Shown here: positions 1 to 11,473 of the stretch, in pieces | Numbering within the stretch: the stretch's first letter is position 1 | Layout: every line of letters begins with the position of its first letter | From: Tubiluchus corallicola | Lineage: Eukaryota > Priapulida > Priapulimorpha > Priapulimorphida > Tubiluchidae | Assembly: GCA_030141605.1 (NCBI GenBank) | Contig: JAQGDQ010000796.1 | Span: forward strand, 50,001-94,883 | DNA: 44,883 nt | Direction of reading: 5' to 3' | Translations under genes and position numbers: made by a program | The notes under the pieces: model-generated | Told to the model about the DNA's origin: nothing | What the model saw: the letters and a program-made list of their open reading frames with translations, nothing else | Databases searched by the model: none

Positions 1-426
1 CCTATTGAATTGGGACATTTCAATCATCTTTCCAGAATTGAAAAACAGTTTGTAAGCGCGTCGTTGTAGGAAATGGTTAAAATCATCGGTTTTCCAAGGT
101 TGTCGCATATCGACTGGGATGCGTATAACAATTTGCTGCTTCTGCGTGAAATTGTGATCAAAGATCGTCCGATGATAAAGAAACTGGCGTTCACGTTTCC
201 CAGCTTGCAACACCTGGAACTTTTACACATAGCAAGCACTAACATTGTTACAATGGGCATGCCAATGTTTTATTCTGACGAAATGCTAAGCAAAGTAAGT
301 CTTTACTTCGACGGAAATCCGTTAATTTGTGATTGCCAGACAGCATGGATCAAAACCAGACCCTGGAAAAGCTCTCAAGTATATTGTGATATTGTCCTCC
401 ATGCAAAAGAAAAAGAAAAGAATTAG
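1..426 (+). pseudogene. C-terminal part of a leucine-rich-repeat protein (possibly broken)
   Basis: Frame 1 reads through leucine-rich segments (LGHFNHLSRI, FPRLSHIDWDAYNNLLLLRE, FPSLQHLELLHIAS) into an LRR C-terminal cap signature, GNPLICDC followed by W and a later Cys, then a basic tail and stop at 424-426. LRR proteins of this type are usually extracellular or membrane receptors; no membrane segment is visible here. The part upstream of the window edge is missing. An in-frame TAG at 67-69 separates the first LRR stretch from the rest. Either this is a nonsense mutation in a pseudogene, or 69/70 is a 3' splice site (gttgtag|GAA) and the open part starts there; the pyrimidine tract is weak. 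The ATG at 73 lies mid-repeat and is unlikely to be a real start. The LRRCT assignment is fairly safe; gene integrity is not. Confidence 0.5.
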
Positions 427-1020
427 AGAAGTTGAAATAACTGCAGTGGATTTCTGTCCATCTAGTCCGACAGATCCCTCCTCCGGAAGGTCGAAGCTCT
501 TGTCATAAAATAGCGTGGTACCTAGTTCTCATATCTACATATACCAAATTTTACCTGTAAATGTACTTGGGTTTATGTGCTGTGTTTTCTTTTCTAGATA
601 AATAGGACTACAGTGAATGCTAATTATAGATTGTATGCTGCAAATCAGCTCTTATAGCTACAAATCAGTGACCTAGCAAGTCACTGAAGTACTTTTTGCT
701 CAAGTAACTCATGGCGAACACAACTGGTGGAGGAGGAGAAGACGTATGAAGACAGAGACACCTGGAGAGACGTTATCAAGTGTTCGCCGGCTGACAGATG
801 AAAATCTACCAGGAGGATGGTGAGAAAGGTGAGAAATGCTGCAAATCAACTGCTATCATCTGTTAAAATCGTAAAATTATCATGTCTACAAACTTGTTGC
901 CTGCTAATTGTAGAAAAATAAAGTTAATAATAACTTTAAATAACTTATAAAAATTGCAAGTTGAATTTGTGAAGATGTTTTGGCATCTTCACAAATTTAC
1001 ATCCAAACATCCATACAGAT
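427..1020. other. Intergenic, mostly featureless; possible LINE coding scrap at 736-801
   Basis: AT-rich sequence. On the plus strand, 736-801 reads EDRDTWRDVIKCSPADR then stop, which resembles the D-R-x-x-W-R end of non-LTR retrotransposon ORF2 proteins. The match is short, so it is only a suggestion. Nothing else is recognised. Confidence 0.3.
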
Positions 1021-1054
1021 CGGCCGTTTTTGTATTTTTCTTGTGATCCAAAAA

Positions 1055-1668
1055 ATGGGCAAAAATCGTCATTGAGTGAGACTCAGAGAGTTCAAATAGT
1101 GACTTTACATCAAGAAGGATATACTGAAAGGGCGATAAGTGCTAGATTACGGTTTTCCAAGACAGCCGTGCACCAAGCTATCGTCAAATTCAAGACTGAT
1201 GGCACTTACAGCGATAGGAAACGGTCTGGATGTACGCGGAAGACTACCCAAAGAGACGACCACATCATGAGACGCATGGTGGTACGCTCAGGACATCCGC
1301 GGAAGACTACCCAAAGAGACGACCACATCATGAGACGCATGGTGGTACGCTCAGGACGTCCGCGGAAGACTACCCAAAGAGACGACCACATCATGAGACG
1401 CATGGTGGTACGCTCAGGACGTCCGCGGAAGACTACCCAAAGAGACGACCACATCATGAGACGCATGGTGGTACGCTCGCCTATGAGCTCCTGCAAGAAG
1501 ATTCGGGCTCAGATGCGCTTGACAGGCTTAGAATTGTGTGCCAGTACAGTTTCTTTAGATGGAACCGTGTTAAACGATGGTTTTGGCAATTTTCATGAAA
1601 AAAATCACTTTGGTCTTAAACTTTTGCAAATGATCGTACTGCACGATGAAAACTCTCCATCACAGTAG
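1055..1668 (+). pseudogene. Broken Tc1/mariner transposase with internally expanded linker
   Basis: The reading frame LSETQRVQIVTLHQEGYTER, followed by a second helix with S-K-T-A-V-H, is the N-terminal helix-turn-helix of a Tc1-type transposase, the part that binds the terminal inverted repeats. The natural start MGKNRH lies at 1055 but runs into TGA at 1073; restoring the frame to LSE needs one base, so the start carries a one-base deletion. The GRPRKTTQRD linker (AT-hook-like GRPR) and following helix are present four times as 63-bp copies at 1228-1479. After the second HTH start (SSCKKIRAQM) the frame keeps LCASTVS and then diverges. The DDE catalytic domain is absent. It is therefore a non-autonomous, dead copy. 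Terminal inverted repeats were not found. Confidence 0.85.
1228..1479 (+). repeat. 4 x 63-bp in-frame tandem duplication inside Tc1 transposase
   Basis: Units start at 1228, 1291, 1354 and 1417 (exactly 63 bp apart) and end where CGCTCGCCTATG resumes the normal transposase sequence. Copies are nearly identical and differ mainly at the GRPR/GHPR/GCTR codons. 63 bp is 21 codons, so the frame is preserved. Confidence 0.95.
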
Positions 1669-1679
1669 GGGTAACGTTA

Positions 1680-2130
1680 AATCATTTACGTTGTCTTAAA
1701 AAGTACGAAAGTCGACAGGCCTCCCCATTTAAGTTCATCTGAAATTTTTATTCCTAGAAATTTGAAAACTTTTTAACGATTTCTACAGCTGCATTATTTA
1801 TAAGCAATAATCCAATGATTTCATGTGATTTTACTGAATTCGCGTGTCGCGTCGTCATTAAACCGCCGGTGCGCTCTCTTCAGGGGAATGCATTAGAAGT
1901 TAGATTAGAGACATTATTCTATCATGCTGATTGAGCTGCACTCCTATTGGCTAATACTGACTATTGTGTTGGCCTAATTCAGTTAACCTAATGCCATTAG
2001 TAGACGCAAATGTGATTCTGATATCATCCGCCGAGGGTTCAGTTTGGCTTCATTATCTAGACTGGTAACGTGATTCGTTATTGACTATTTATCATTGTGA
2101 CAAATGCGAGTGAGGTCACGTCAAGCCAAA
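1680..2130. other. Intergenic, no recognised feature
   Basis: AT-rich unique-looking sequence without a convincing open frame, RNA gene or repeat. Confidence 0.5.
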
Positions 2131-2545
2131 GAGAAAACTAGAGTCAATTTATAAACCCTATAAAAACTGTAACACGTATAATTTCCACAGTGTACCCATA
2201 TTTGACAAAATAACCGCCATTTTAGATTTCAATATGGCCGCGTGTGGAGCTTAACCACTGAAGTATTTACTACAATCAATTTATAAAATAAAGATAATTT
2301 AAACCTTGTGAAATTATAACACGTAAGATTTGCACCTAACAATTGTGATTTGGCAAAAATAACCGCCATTTTACATTTCAATATGGCCGTGTGAGGTAGC
2401 TTAATCACTCGAGTTTTAAGAAAATTAATTTATAAAACAAAAATATCTTCAACCCTATAAAAACTTTAATACGAAAGATTTTCACAATGACATTCGTGAT
2501 CTGACAAAATAACCGCCATTTTAAATTTCAAAATGGCCGCCCTTT
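2130..2545. repeat. About 2.7 copies of a ~149-bp satellite-like unit
   Basis: Diverged units are recognisable by AACCCTATAAAAACT-like starts near 2152, 2302 and 2451. Each holds a block with CGCCATTTT followed after a few bases by the inverted AATATGGCCG. These resemble YY1-type sites (AAnATGGC) in inverted pairs. The function is unknown. Confidence 0.7.
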
Positions 2546-2980
2546 ATAAAATTTATTGTTTTTTTTTGCTGACACTTTTCAGAGGCAATTCGCAGACTGA
2601 TGTCCGGCAATGCCAATTGACATTTTCGTGCAAAATGGTCCTCAAAAAGGTACATTTGTGTGCATCAGAACAATATAGTTTATAGCTTTCGTATTTGTAC
2701 GTATTTTATGCACTTGTTTTATATATCGTATAATATGTACTGAAATAAATTTTCAATAAATAAAGCAATGAAATATTTGTCATTATAATAGTAGTCTGAA
2801 ACATTATTTTTTGATTGGTCAAATACATTTACATTTTTACATAAATTCTCCAAACGAGACTGTATAGCTAAGGCATAACTTGTACGGAATATGTTTTTAT
2901 CGTGTTAGCCGTTAATGTATTTTTGTTTTTATAGTCACAATGTATGTATCTTGTTTACAGTGTATACTGCGTTGTTGGCA
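2546..2980. other. AT-rich spacer
   Basis: A low-complexity AT-rich stretch with no gene seen. Confidence 0.4.
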
Positions 2981-2983
2981 TCC

Positions 2984-3142
2984 TTCTGTCTCGGAAGACA
3001 ATGGAATGTGCGCCAAGAGAGTCTGATTCTTGAACGTCTCCAGGGCACACACCTGGGCAATGTGTATGGAGATTCTGAGTTGCCCAGACAACAGGAACCC
3101 CTTCTCTTCCTCCATGGTGTAGGTCAAAGGAAAGCGGAGTAA
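2984..3142 (-). repeat. Partial copy of the SINE-like body also present at 41,536-41,697
   Basis: About 150 bp are clearly homologous to the body of the 5S-headed element near 41.5-41.9 kb, starting around GAAGACAATGGAATGT and ending near AGGAAAGCGGAG. Both copies also keep a minus-strand open frame with the shared residues SGQLRISIH and ETFK. No 5S head is visible in this copy, so it is truncated. Confidence 0.7.
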
Positions 3143-3589
3143 AACAACGACTGTAGATGGCAGCATAGACTAAATCAGTACTTTAGTGTAGTAGACTGAC
3201 AATTAAATGGATCACATAATACTACATTCGCGTACTCGGTACAATAAGCGACAGCAATATTATTATAATTTAACGCGTACAGTTATCTATAAAGCGCATT
3301 ATCTTATATGTTATCTCATTCATAGGGTCTTGTGAGTAGGCAATTTTTACAAGCCTGAACAACATGTTAATAAATTCTGTTGAAATAAATCGTTACAAAC
3401 CAACGCTGCACGACAACATACTCTCTGTAAAAAAATTAGCATCACGTGGCTACAAAATACGACGTTTATTATGGCGCACCCTGTACATGGCTTCATAACA
3501 CATGAATTCTAGCAGCGTTTATACGACGCCTAAGCAGCCGTAGTTAATAGAGTGTAGCGAGAACGTGAGTGATAATTCAATTATCTAAA
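3143..3589. other. Intergenic, no recognised feature
   Basis: No convincing ORF, RNA gene or repeat boundary was seen. Confidence 0.4.
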
Positions 3590-5515
3590 TTACAACGCGG
3601 AATACAAGTGTTACGCTTGTTGCGTTCACCAGGGCGTATCCAGGTTTACAACGCGGAATACAAGTGTTACGCTTGTTGCGTTTACCAGGGCGTATCTAGG
3701 TTTACAACGCGGAACACAAGTGTTACGCTTGTTGCGTTCACCAGGGCGTATCCAGGTTTACAACGCGGAATACAAGTGTTACGCTTGTTGCGTTCAGCAG
3801 GGCGTGTCCAGGTTTACAACGCGGAATACAAGTGTTACGCTTGTTGCGTTCAGCAGGGCGTGTCCAGGTTTACAACGCGGAATACAAGTGTTACGCTTGT
3901 TGCGTTCAGCAGGGCGTGTCCAGGTTTGCAACACGGAATACAAGTGTTACGCTTGTTGCGTTTACGAGGGCGTATCCAGGTTTACAACGCGGAATAAAGG
4001 TGTTCCGCTTGTAGCGTTTACGAGGGCGTATCCAGGTTTACAACGCGGAATACAAGTGTTACGCTTGTTGCGTTTACCAGGGCGTATCCAGGTCTACAAC
4101 GCGGAATACAAGTGTTATGCTTGTTGCGTTTACCAGGGCGTATCCAGGTCTACAGCGCGGAATACAAGTGTTACGCTTGTTGCGTTCAGCAGGGCGTATG
4201 CAGGTTTACAACGAGGAATACAAGTGTTACGCTTGTTGCGTTTACCAGGGCGTATGCAGGTTTACAACGAGGAATACAAGTGTTACGCTTGTTGCGTTTA
4301 CCAGGGCGTGTGCAGGTTTACAACGAGGAATACAAGTGTTACGCTTGTTGCGTTTACGAGGGCGTATCCAGGTTTACAACGCGGAATAAAGGTGTTACGC
4401 TTGTTGCGTTTACCAGGGCGTATCCAGGTTTACAACGCGGAATACAAGTGTAACGCTTGTTGCGTTCAGCAGGGCGTATCCAGGTTTACAACGAGGAATA
4501 CAAGTGTTGCGCTTGTTGCGTTTATCAGGGCGTATCCAGGTCTACAACGCGGAATACAAGTGTTGTGCTTGTTGCGTTTATCAGGGCGTATGCAGGCTTA
4601 CAACGCGGAATACAAGTGTTACGCTTGTTGCGTTCAGCAGGGCGTGTGCAGGTTTACAACGCGGAATACAAGTGTTACGCTTATTGCGTTCAGCAGGGCG
4701 TATCCAGGTTTACAACGCGGAATACAAGTGTAACGCTTATTGCGTTCAGCAGGGCGTATCCAGGTTTACAACGCGGAATACAAGTGTTGTGCTTGTTGCG
4801 TTTATCAGGGCGTATGCAGGCTTACAACGAGGAATACAAGTGTTACGCTTGTTGCGTTTATCAGGGCGTATCCAGGTTTACAACGCGGAACACAAGTGTT
4901 ACGCTTGTTGCGTTTACCAGGGCGTATCCAGGTTTACAACGCGGAATACAAGTGTTACGCTTATTGCGTTCAGCAGGGCGTATCCAGGTTTACAACGCGG
5001 AATACAAGTGTAACGCTTGTTGCGTTTACCAGGGCGTATCCAGGTTTGCAACGCGGAATACAAGTGTTACGCTTGTTGCTTTGTTGCGTTCACCAGGGCG
5101 TATCCAGATCTACAACATGGAATACAAGTGTTACGCTTGTTGCGTTCACCAGGGCGTATCCAGGTTTACAGCGCGGAATACAAGTGTTACGCTTGTTGCG
5201 TTCACCAGGGCGTATCCAGGTTTACAATGCGGAATACAAGTGTTGCGCTTGTTGCGTTCAACAGGGCGTATCCAGGTTTACAACGCGGAAGACAAGTGAT
5301 GCGCTTGTTGCGTTCAACAGAGCGTATCAGGTTTACAACGCGGAAGACAAGTGTTACGCTTGTTGCGTTCACCAGGGCGTGTCTAGGTTTACAATGGGTA
5401 ATACAAGTGCTTCACTTGTTGCGTTCAAGAGGGGCGTATCCAGGTTTATAATTTGGAATAAAAGTGTTACGCTTGTTGCGTTCATGAGGGCATATCCAGA
5501 TTAAAACGTGGAATA
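3590..5515 (+). repeat. 56-bp minisatellite, about 34 copies
   Basis: The unit contains TACAACGCGGAATACAAGTG, ACGCTTGTTGCGTT and CAGGGCGTATCCAGG. Copies differ by scattered substitutions (CGCGG/CGAGG, CACCAG/TACCAG/CAGCAG) and become degenerate after about 5,300. Because 56 leaves remainder 2 when divided by 3, translation cycles through all frames. The plus strand has no stop in any frame of the unit, so long overlapping open frames (up to 337 codons) arise from the repeat itself. There is no independent sign of coding. Confidence 0.95.
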
Positions 5516-5965
5516 AAGTTAATAAATTAACTTTTCATCCTGCTGCTTAAATGAAGTTCTGGCACAAGACTTCATAGTCAGGACAAGCAAACATTACAAT
5601 CAATATGCGATCAAAACTGAATTAGACAAAATTTAAAAATTTAAAATATTTATAAAGAAAGTCAGCGAATTACTTATAAATAGTCATTAGTTAGAATGTA
5701 TTTTATTTTCCTTTATCTGTATCAACTTTTATAACCATTTTTATGTAACATGAATTAGGATGTTCTTTATTTTTATAATGATATTTATATATTTCTCACT
5801 TCGATTAACTGTAAACTGTGCAAAGAAAAAACCTCATTTATGGGAACTGCACGTGTAATGTAATAAAAAAAGATGGCGTGTGCAAGGTTTAAACGTGAAA
5901 TACGTATCGATATCTGCTTAGACTAGTCTCTGTTGCTGGAAGAAACGGACTTTAAAATTGGAATT
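5516..5965. other. Intergenic, AT-rich
   Basis: No feature was recognised apart from a diverged piece at 5,871-5,905 resembling the end of the 56-bp array. Confidence 0.4.
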
Positions 5966-5977
5966 ACAGTGTTTTGT

Positions 5978-6216
5978 GACTTCACGAAGGCCTTTTGGGG
6001 AACATTTTAATAATTAAATTAGCCCAAGCAGTTGTACCAGACAGGCTTTTCAGACAGATTTGTTTATTTCTGAAAAATAGGCATGATTAAAGTCCGTATC
6101 GAAAATTTGTGCCGTGAGGGTGTACCGCAGGGATTTGTCCTGTCACCACCATTGTTTATACTATATGTGTCAGACATGTTTAGTGAAACCGACGCAAACA
6201 GAAATGTTTTTTTAGC
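5978..6216 (+). mobile_element. Decayed non-LTR reverse transcriptase fragment
   Basis: DFTKAF at 5978 corresponds to the RT motif with the first catalytic Asp, followed by stops. DRLFRQICLFLKNRHD and then GVPQGFVLSPPLFILYVSD from 6119 match the GVPQGSVLSPLLF block of LINE reverse transcriptases. The order and spacing fit RT, but several in-frame stops and shifts lie between the blocks. The YxDD box was not found. This is a dead LINE fragment. Confidence 0.7.
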
Positions 6217-6424
6217 TTAAATTTTCTTATAATGGAACAATTTATGTACGTGTTTGATCCATATTTGGTATATTATACGTATATGCAAATACTATTAACG
6301 ATTGTTGTGAATTTTCTCTGATTTCATGTGTTAAACACTCTTTCAACTTTGATTAAACAAAACAGAATGTTTTCGACGTTGATCAAAATGCCAGTCTAGC
6401 CCAAAAAGAGATAAACTGAATGTA

Positions 6425-6560
6425 CGTAAAAACGGCACAAGTGAAAACGGCACAGGTAAAAATGCACAGGCACAAAATGGCATGGCACAAATAGCACTGG
6501 AAAAAATGGCACAGAAAAAACGACACAAATAAAAAATTTGTAAAATGGCACAGGTGAAAA
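6425..6560 (+). repeat. ~15-bp minisatellite GGCACAGGTAAAAAT
   Basis: Degenerate tandem units such as GGCACAGGTAAAAATG and GGCACAAATAG. The consensus is the reverse complement of the long array at 39,140-39,780, so the two arrays belong to one family in opposite orientations. Confidence 0.8.
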
Positions 6561-6866
6561 TGGTACACTTAGTAAAATATGGGTTGGAGGGGGTAATTAT
6601 TTTAACATCTGCTACAGAAGTTGTTGTTCAACACAGTTTGTTTGTTTGTTTGTTTGTTTGGTTGGTTGGTTGCTTTATATCTGTTATAGCAGTAAGCTCA
6701 TTACGAAAAAAATTACCTGAACATATTTCAAAAAAATTGTTCCACGACATTTGTCGGGTGTAGGGTGCCAAAATGGGTGTTTTTCCGCCGGTTCTTTTTC
6801 CTGCAAAACATGACCGAACGCCACGTACAAAAACATTTGTGAAGCACTACGTGAACTTTTTTCCTT
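6561..6866. other. Intergenic with (GTTT)n/(GGTT)n microsatellite
   Basis: A GTTTGTTTGTTT run changing to GGTTGGTTGG lies near 6,635-6,672. The rest is not recognised. Confidence 0.6.
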
Positions 6867-7606
<740 letters not shown>

Positions 7607-8329
7607 TCCTCACCTTATTCTAACCATACTTAGTTCTTGCTACACATACCGCATTGCCATCAACATTTCTGATGCTGCTGAATTTAACTCTTGCCTTTCA
7701 TAAATGCACACTATAATGGCAAAATGCCAATTTGAAACTTTCGTAATTGAATGGCGTTAATGACAGTTTATTTCAGAAAACTTGTTTAGCACAAAATACC
7801 ATATAAGTACGCGATAAACACGAAGCAATGATTAAGTAATCAGACTTTTTCTAATCATAACTTTATTATACAGGAAACCTAAATCGTTTCTTAATAACAT
7901 TTTGTAATAACTTATTGAAACATTAGCTTCACATTTATAAATAGGTACGTATTTGATAACCAGTTTCCCAATCCCCACTCGGTTCTCTCACCTTAATGCT
8001 AAACTTTGAGAAATGCGTAGGAGTAATTCAACAGCGCAAGATACGAATTAAGTTCAGGGAGCGTTTGCTTCGATATATTTTGGGAAGGAAGGTCTTTTCC
8101 CATGCGTACTGGATTTTTCCCGGAAGTGAAGAACCCCTACTAAACTCTCTTGCGATACGCGCAAGTTATTGTGGGATATTTTAATCAACTGCTTGAATTA
8201 TACTTTGCAGTTTTCTCCGAGCCTAATTAAAAACTGGCGCAATTTCAATCAAATGTGTGACTTAATTACGCATGTAGCCTGATTATTAGTTAAATACCAA
8301 GAATGGAAAATATTTCCAAAGACGATGAT
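7607..8329. other. Intergenic, no recognised gene
   Basis: A 62-codon open frame at 7,996-8,184 ends in RASYCGIF. I do not recognise it and cannot support it as a gene. Confidence 0.4.
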
Positions 8330-8333
8330 TTAA

Positions 8334-8925
8334 AGCACAAGAAAACCCTCCACTTGCATAAAGCTTAAAAATTCGTCTTGAAATTTTGTACCACTTTAAG
8401 CAGGGCTTCCGCCGGCAGTAACGCTGTATCAAGCTTATTAAAGGACCTAGTAAATTTAGCCCCTGCTATGAGAATTCGTAGCGCACATGTTACTAATTAA
8501 GTAAAATTTTAAATTACTGTATCTTGTCAATAAGATTAAAATACGTTTTTGGCTAGCGAGTGGCGCACCCTGGAGGGTGAGTCAGCGACATTTTACCAGT
8601 TGGTACAAACTTTTTAAATCATTATTTCTAGTTACATAAGTCTTTCAAGCAGGTAAGCGAAATGCTAAGTAATATAGATTTGCATGGAGCGTTTTTTGAG
8701 ACATAGTTTAACATTGCCTTTTCTTCCCCCTGATTTACGTTGTGCGTAGGTGACGTCATGTAATGGCGCCGTCGGAACAGTATTGTGGGAGATTTAAACT
8801 GAAAACAAACGAAATTAATGTTCTTTTCAACGCGAGTACGATATATGCATAAAATTGCTATAAAAATATAATTTTTAAGGGCGATTTTTCTGAAACCTAC
8901 TTCAGGTGCCCCCTTTTCTTGTCCT
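8334..8925 (+). mobile_element. TTAA-flanked MITE, copy A
   Basis: A non-autonomous DNA element of about 590 bp bounded by TTAA at 8330-8333 and 8926-8929. The imperfect terminal inverted repeat is AGCACAAGAAAAC at the left, matching AGGACAAGAAAAG read inward from the right. Four related copies occur in the window. TTAA duplication suggests the piggyBac type, although the termini do not start with the usual CCC. It carries a perfect CRE palindrome TGACGTCA at 8751-8758. Open frames inside are not conserved. Confidence 0.8.
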
Positions 8926-8939
8926 TTAAAGTTAAGTTG

Positions 8940-9415
8940 GATAAACATTGGACACTTTTATCCTTCCCATTTTTTCTTTTTTCTCTCTTGCTTTGCCCCC
9001 TTCCTCCTTCATTCTATTTCTCCCACTCTTTGCATTGTTTTTCTTTTTCTCTTATTCTTATTTTTATTCTGTTTTATCTTCGTCTTTTTTTATTCGTCTT
9101 TTCTTTTCTTTTTCGCCTCGTTGTTTTTTGTTCTTTGTTTTCCTTTGTTCTTGTTTTTTCTAATGTGTCAACCTCCATGTTCCTTAGTCATCTTTTATGG
9201 ATCTTCAGTTGTTGTTTTTTTTGCCTTTTACTCCTTGTTCTCGCTCTTTTGTTCTTCACTTCCTGTTTTCTTTTACTATCTTTTCTTCTCTTTATTATTT
9301 TTTCTTGTTTCTTTTCCATTACTATTTGCTTTTCTTGTTGTATTTCCTTTCCATCTTCTTTTCGCTGTACAAAAAAGTCTTTCAACAAAAGACATTATAA
9401 ACGCCCACAAGTTCA
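8940..9415 (+). repeat. Pyrimidine-rich low-complexity tract
   Basis: TTTTCTTTT and CTTTT blocks give Phe/Leu/Ser-rich open frames. No homologous domain or membrane-protein pattern beyond composition was seen. Confidence 0.7.
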
Positions 9416-9459
9416 AATAGAGAAAGAAATTAAATTAAATTAAAAATACAACAAACATT

Positions 9460-9546
9460 TATTTCATTTACATATATATTGTATATATACACGGTATATA
9501 TTGTACATAATACAATATTGTATATATATATATATATATATATATA
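9460..9546. repeat. (TA)n microsatellite
   Basis: TATATATA runs, interrupted by GTATATA and ACAATAT. Confidence 0.9.
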
Positions 9547-9651
9547 CAAGTTTTCACAGAGGTATTGGGTAACAACGTTGTACAGTTTCTGTATTTAAAC
9601 TGTCCAAACATCTTTACCTCCGAACCAATTTGTACCCTTTTCCTGCACACC

Positions 9652-9997
9652 TGTTGTGTTTTGTTTCTCTCATAAGGCTCGTAGAGAAAACCAGAAAACA
9701 CGTCGTCAAATCAAACTAGTTTATTAAGCGAGAATTCTACAACACAAAAGTATGAAGGAACGCGAAATGTTTACAGTAAATGTGATCATCTGGAAACGTG
9801 AAAGCGAGAAAGCGTATCTGAGAATGTGAGAATACAAGAGAATGTGAGAGAATAAACTTCAGCGGCTTGTATATCAGTGCCAGGGAACAATCTAGAAATA
9901 GAAAGTTCTAGAAACTTCTACAAGGTAAGAAGATTGTTCTACTATACTATAGAACATTCTACAACGTTCTATTTAATTCTAATGGATCTCCACAACA
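9652..9997 (-). mobile_element. Solo LTR of a retrotransposon (346 bp, TSD ACACC)
   Basis: The ends form the LTR signature TGTTGTG...CACAACA, and both sides carry the identical 5-bp ACACC (9647-9651 and 9998-10002), a classic target-site duplication. On the minus strand, AATAAA lies at 9725-9720, placing U3 toward 9997 and U5 toward 9652. No internal retrotransposon domain or second LTR is adjacent, so it is a solo LTR left by LTR-LTR recombination. U3 contains a four-unit heat-shock-element-like motif at 9901-9918. The family (Gypsy, Copia or BEL) cannot be told from the LTR alone. Confidence 0.85.
9901..9918. promoter_or_regulatory. Heat-shock-element-like motif in LTR U3
   Basis: GAAagTTCtaGAAacTTC is four alternating, perfectly spaced nGAAn/nTTCn units, the HSF trimer-binding pattern. 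A further GAAcaTTC pair follows at about 9953-9960. Confidence 0.6.
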
Positions 9998-10002
9998 ACA
10001 CC

Positions 10003-10301
10003 AATTATTTCAGAAACTAATTTGTGAGGGGAAAACGAATTCCTAAAATGAAATTAACAGCCAACGCCCACATAAACGAAGGCATGGCTTCTATTCCGAC
10101 ACAAACCTCGGCAACGTTACAAACATTTATGGTCATGTTCACGCAACGTGCTTTTAAATTACAAAAATCAACATTGCAAGAAGCAAACTAGACAGATACC
10201 AAATTTAATTGTAAACTTGTGACGTGTGACACGAAGCCAAACGAGAGAAAAATTAAAGTTATGGTGTCGCCAACATTTCGTTCTCTCGTCATCATGATCC
10301 A
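10003..10301. other. Intergenic
   Basis: Nothing recognised. Confidence 0.4.
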
Positions 10302-10712
10302 ATGAATCACACGTCCAGTGACATGATTCTGCTCACCTCCCTATGCCAGGACTCCCTGCTCGCCGCAATGCCCCAAGTGCATTTATTTCTAAGGATCAAT
10401 GCTGAAGTGTTTAAATCTTTCTGTGCAAAATCTAAATATGTTAACATTTGTCCTCCTGTAGGTTTTTTAGCTGGTTCTATGGCTTGTTGAAGAGCTACCT
10501 TCACTGGAATATCAACAGGTAGTCTAAGCATATGCCCAATCCATCTTAAACGGCGTCTTTTTATTTTTCTTGTCCAAGGTTCTTCTTTTATTTTTTCATA
10601 TAGATCTTTGTTTGAAATTTTCCTTGGCCATCTAATACCCAAAATGTTTCTGTAATTTCGCCTTTGAAACGTTTCGATTTCAGCTTTATGATTTGCTTTT
10701 AATGTCCAGAGT
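10302..10712 (-). mobile_element. Non-LTR retrotransposon ORF2 C-terminal fragment
   Basis: Read on the minus strand, WTLKANHKAEIETFQRR, the ILGIRW block, SNKDLYEKI and RRRLRWIGHMLRLP match the region after the RT domain of RTE/BovB-like LINEs (WTL, F-R-R-LR-ILGI-W, R-R-L-RW-GH-LR-P). The upstream RT domain is absent. The fragment decays after VKVALQQAIEP, where the usual GKRKRGRP-type motif is replaced. It is an ordinary 5'-truncated LINE remnant. Confidence 0.75.
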
Positions 10713-11473
10713 TATACAGAAATACAGTTTCAACTAAGGCTGAGAATATTCTAATTTTTGTTTCAAAGAAATCTTGCTATTCTCAAAAACTTTTGTGGGT
10801 TTTGAGTAAGCTGATAATGCCATTATCTGACTAAAGCCAGTGAGTGGGTAATAACAGAAACCTTCGCAGCAAACACGAACAATTATACAGTAAACGACAG
10901 CTACAGACATCGTTTACTGAATAAGAATGATACGTTTATTAACCATGACATAACTTATTTTGACCATCTAATAGACCGCCATTGACTGTAATTTGGTGCT
11001 GATTAAAGACGATTAACTTTCGTCTCTTTCGTGGGGAAAACAAAACACTTTTTCGCAATTTATTTAACCCGATTCCAGGGATGAAATATGCGTGGTGACA
11101 GCAAATTTACTCGTTTCGAATTCCACTGGGATTTAGGTAATAACGTCATTTTTATTTGGATTTCCATACCCCATAAAAGGAAATAATGCTGCGTGTGTTC
11201 CAAGCACATTCTAATCGGAATTGAAATTAAATATAAATTAAGCACGTGATCAAATCTTGCGAGGCGCTTATTTAAAGGCTATTACACTAATTTTACGAGA
11301 CACTAACTTTCTATTGCTTACAAGACGCAGTCTGTTCTAAGCTTAAAGGAAAACGGGACGATTTTTCATATAATACCCCAATTTGAAGTACAGTAAAAAA
11401 GTATACATTTTAACACGTGTACTGATGCCAAAACGTTTCTGGTAATTTAATAACAAGTTAAAAATTTAAGCGA
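10713..11473. other. Intergenic, AT-rich
   Basis: No supported gene. A 61-codon minus-strand open frame at 11,060-11,245 is not recognised. Confidence 0.4.

Noticed and set aside
3590-5515. CRISPR-like array
   Set aside because: Repeats are contiguous without unique spacers, in a eukaryotic context, with no cas genes.
8919-9443. 174-codon hydrophobic open frame
   Set aside because: Phe/Leu/Ser composition comes from a T/C-rich tract; overlapping frames look equally open.
10302-10490. Plus-strand 62-codon open frame
   Set aside because: Antisense shadow of the LINE ORF2 fragment.
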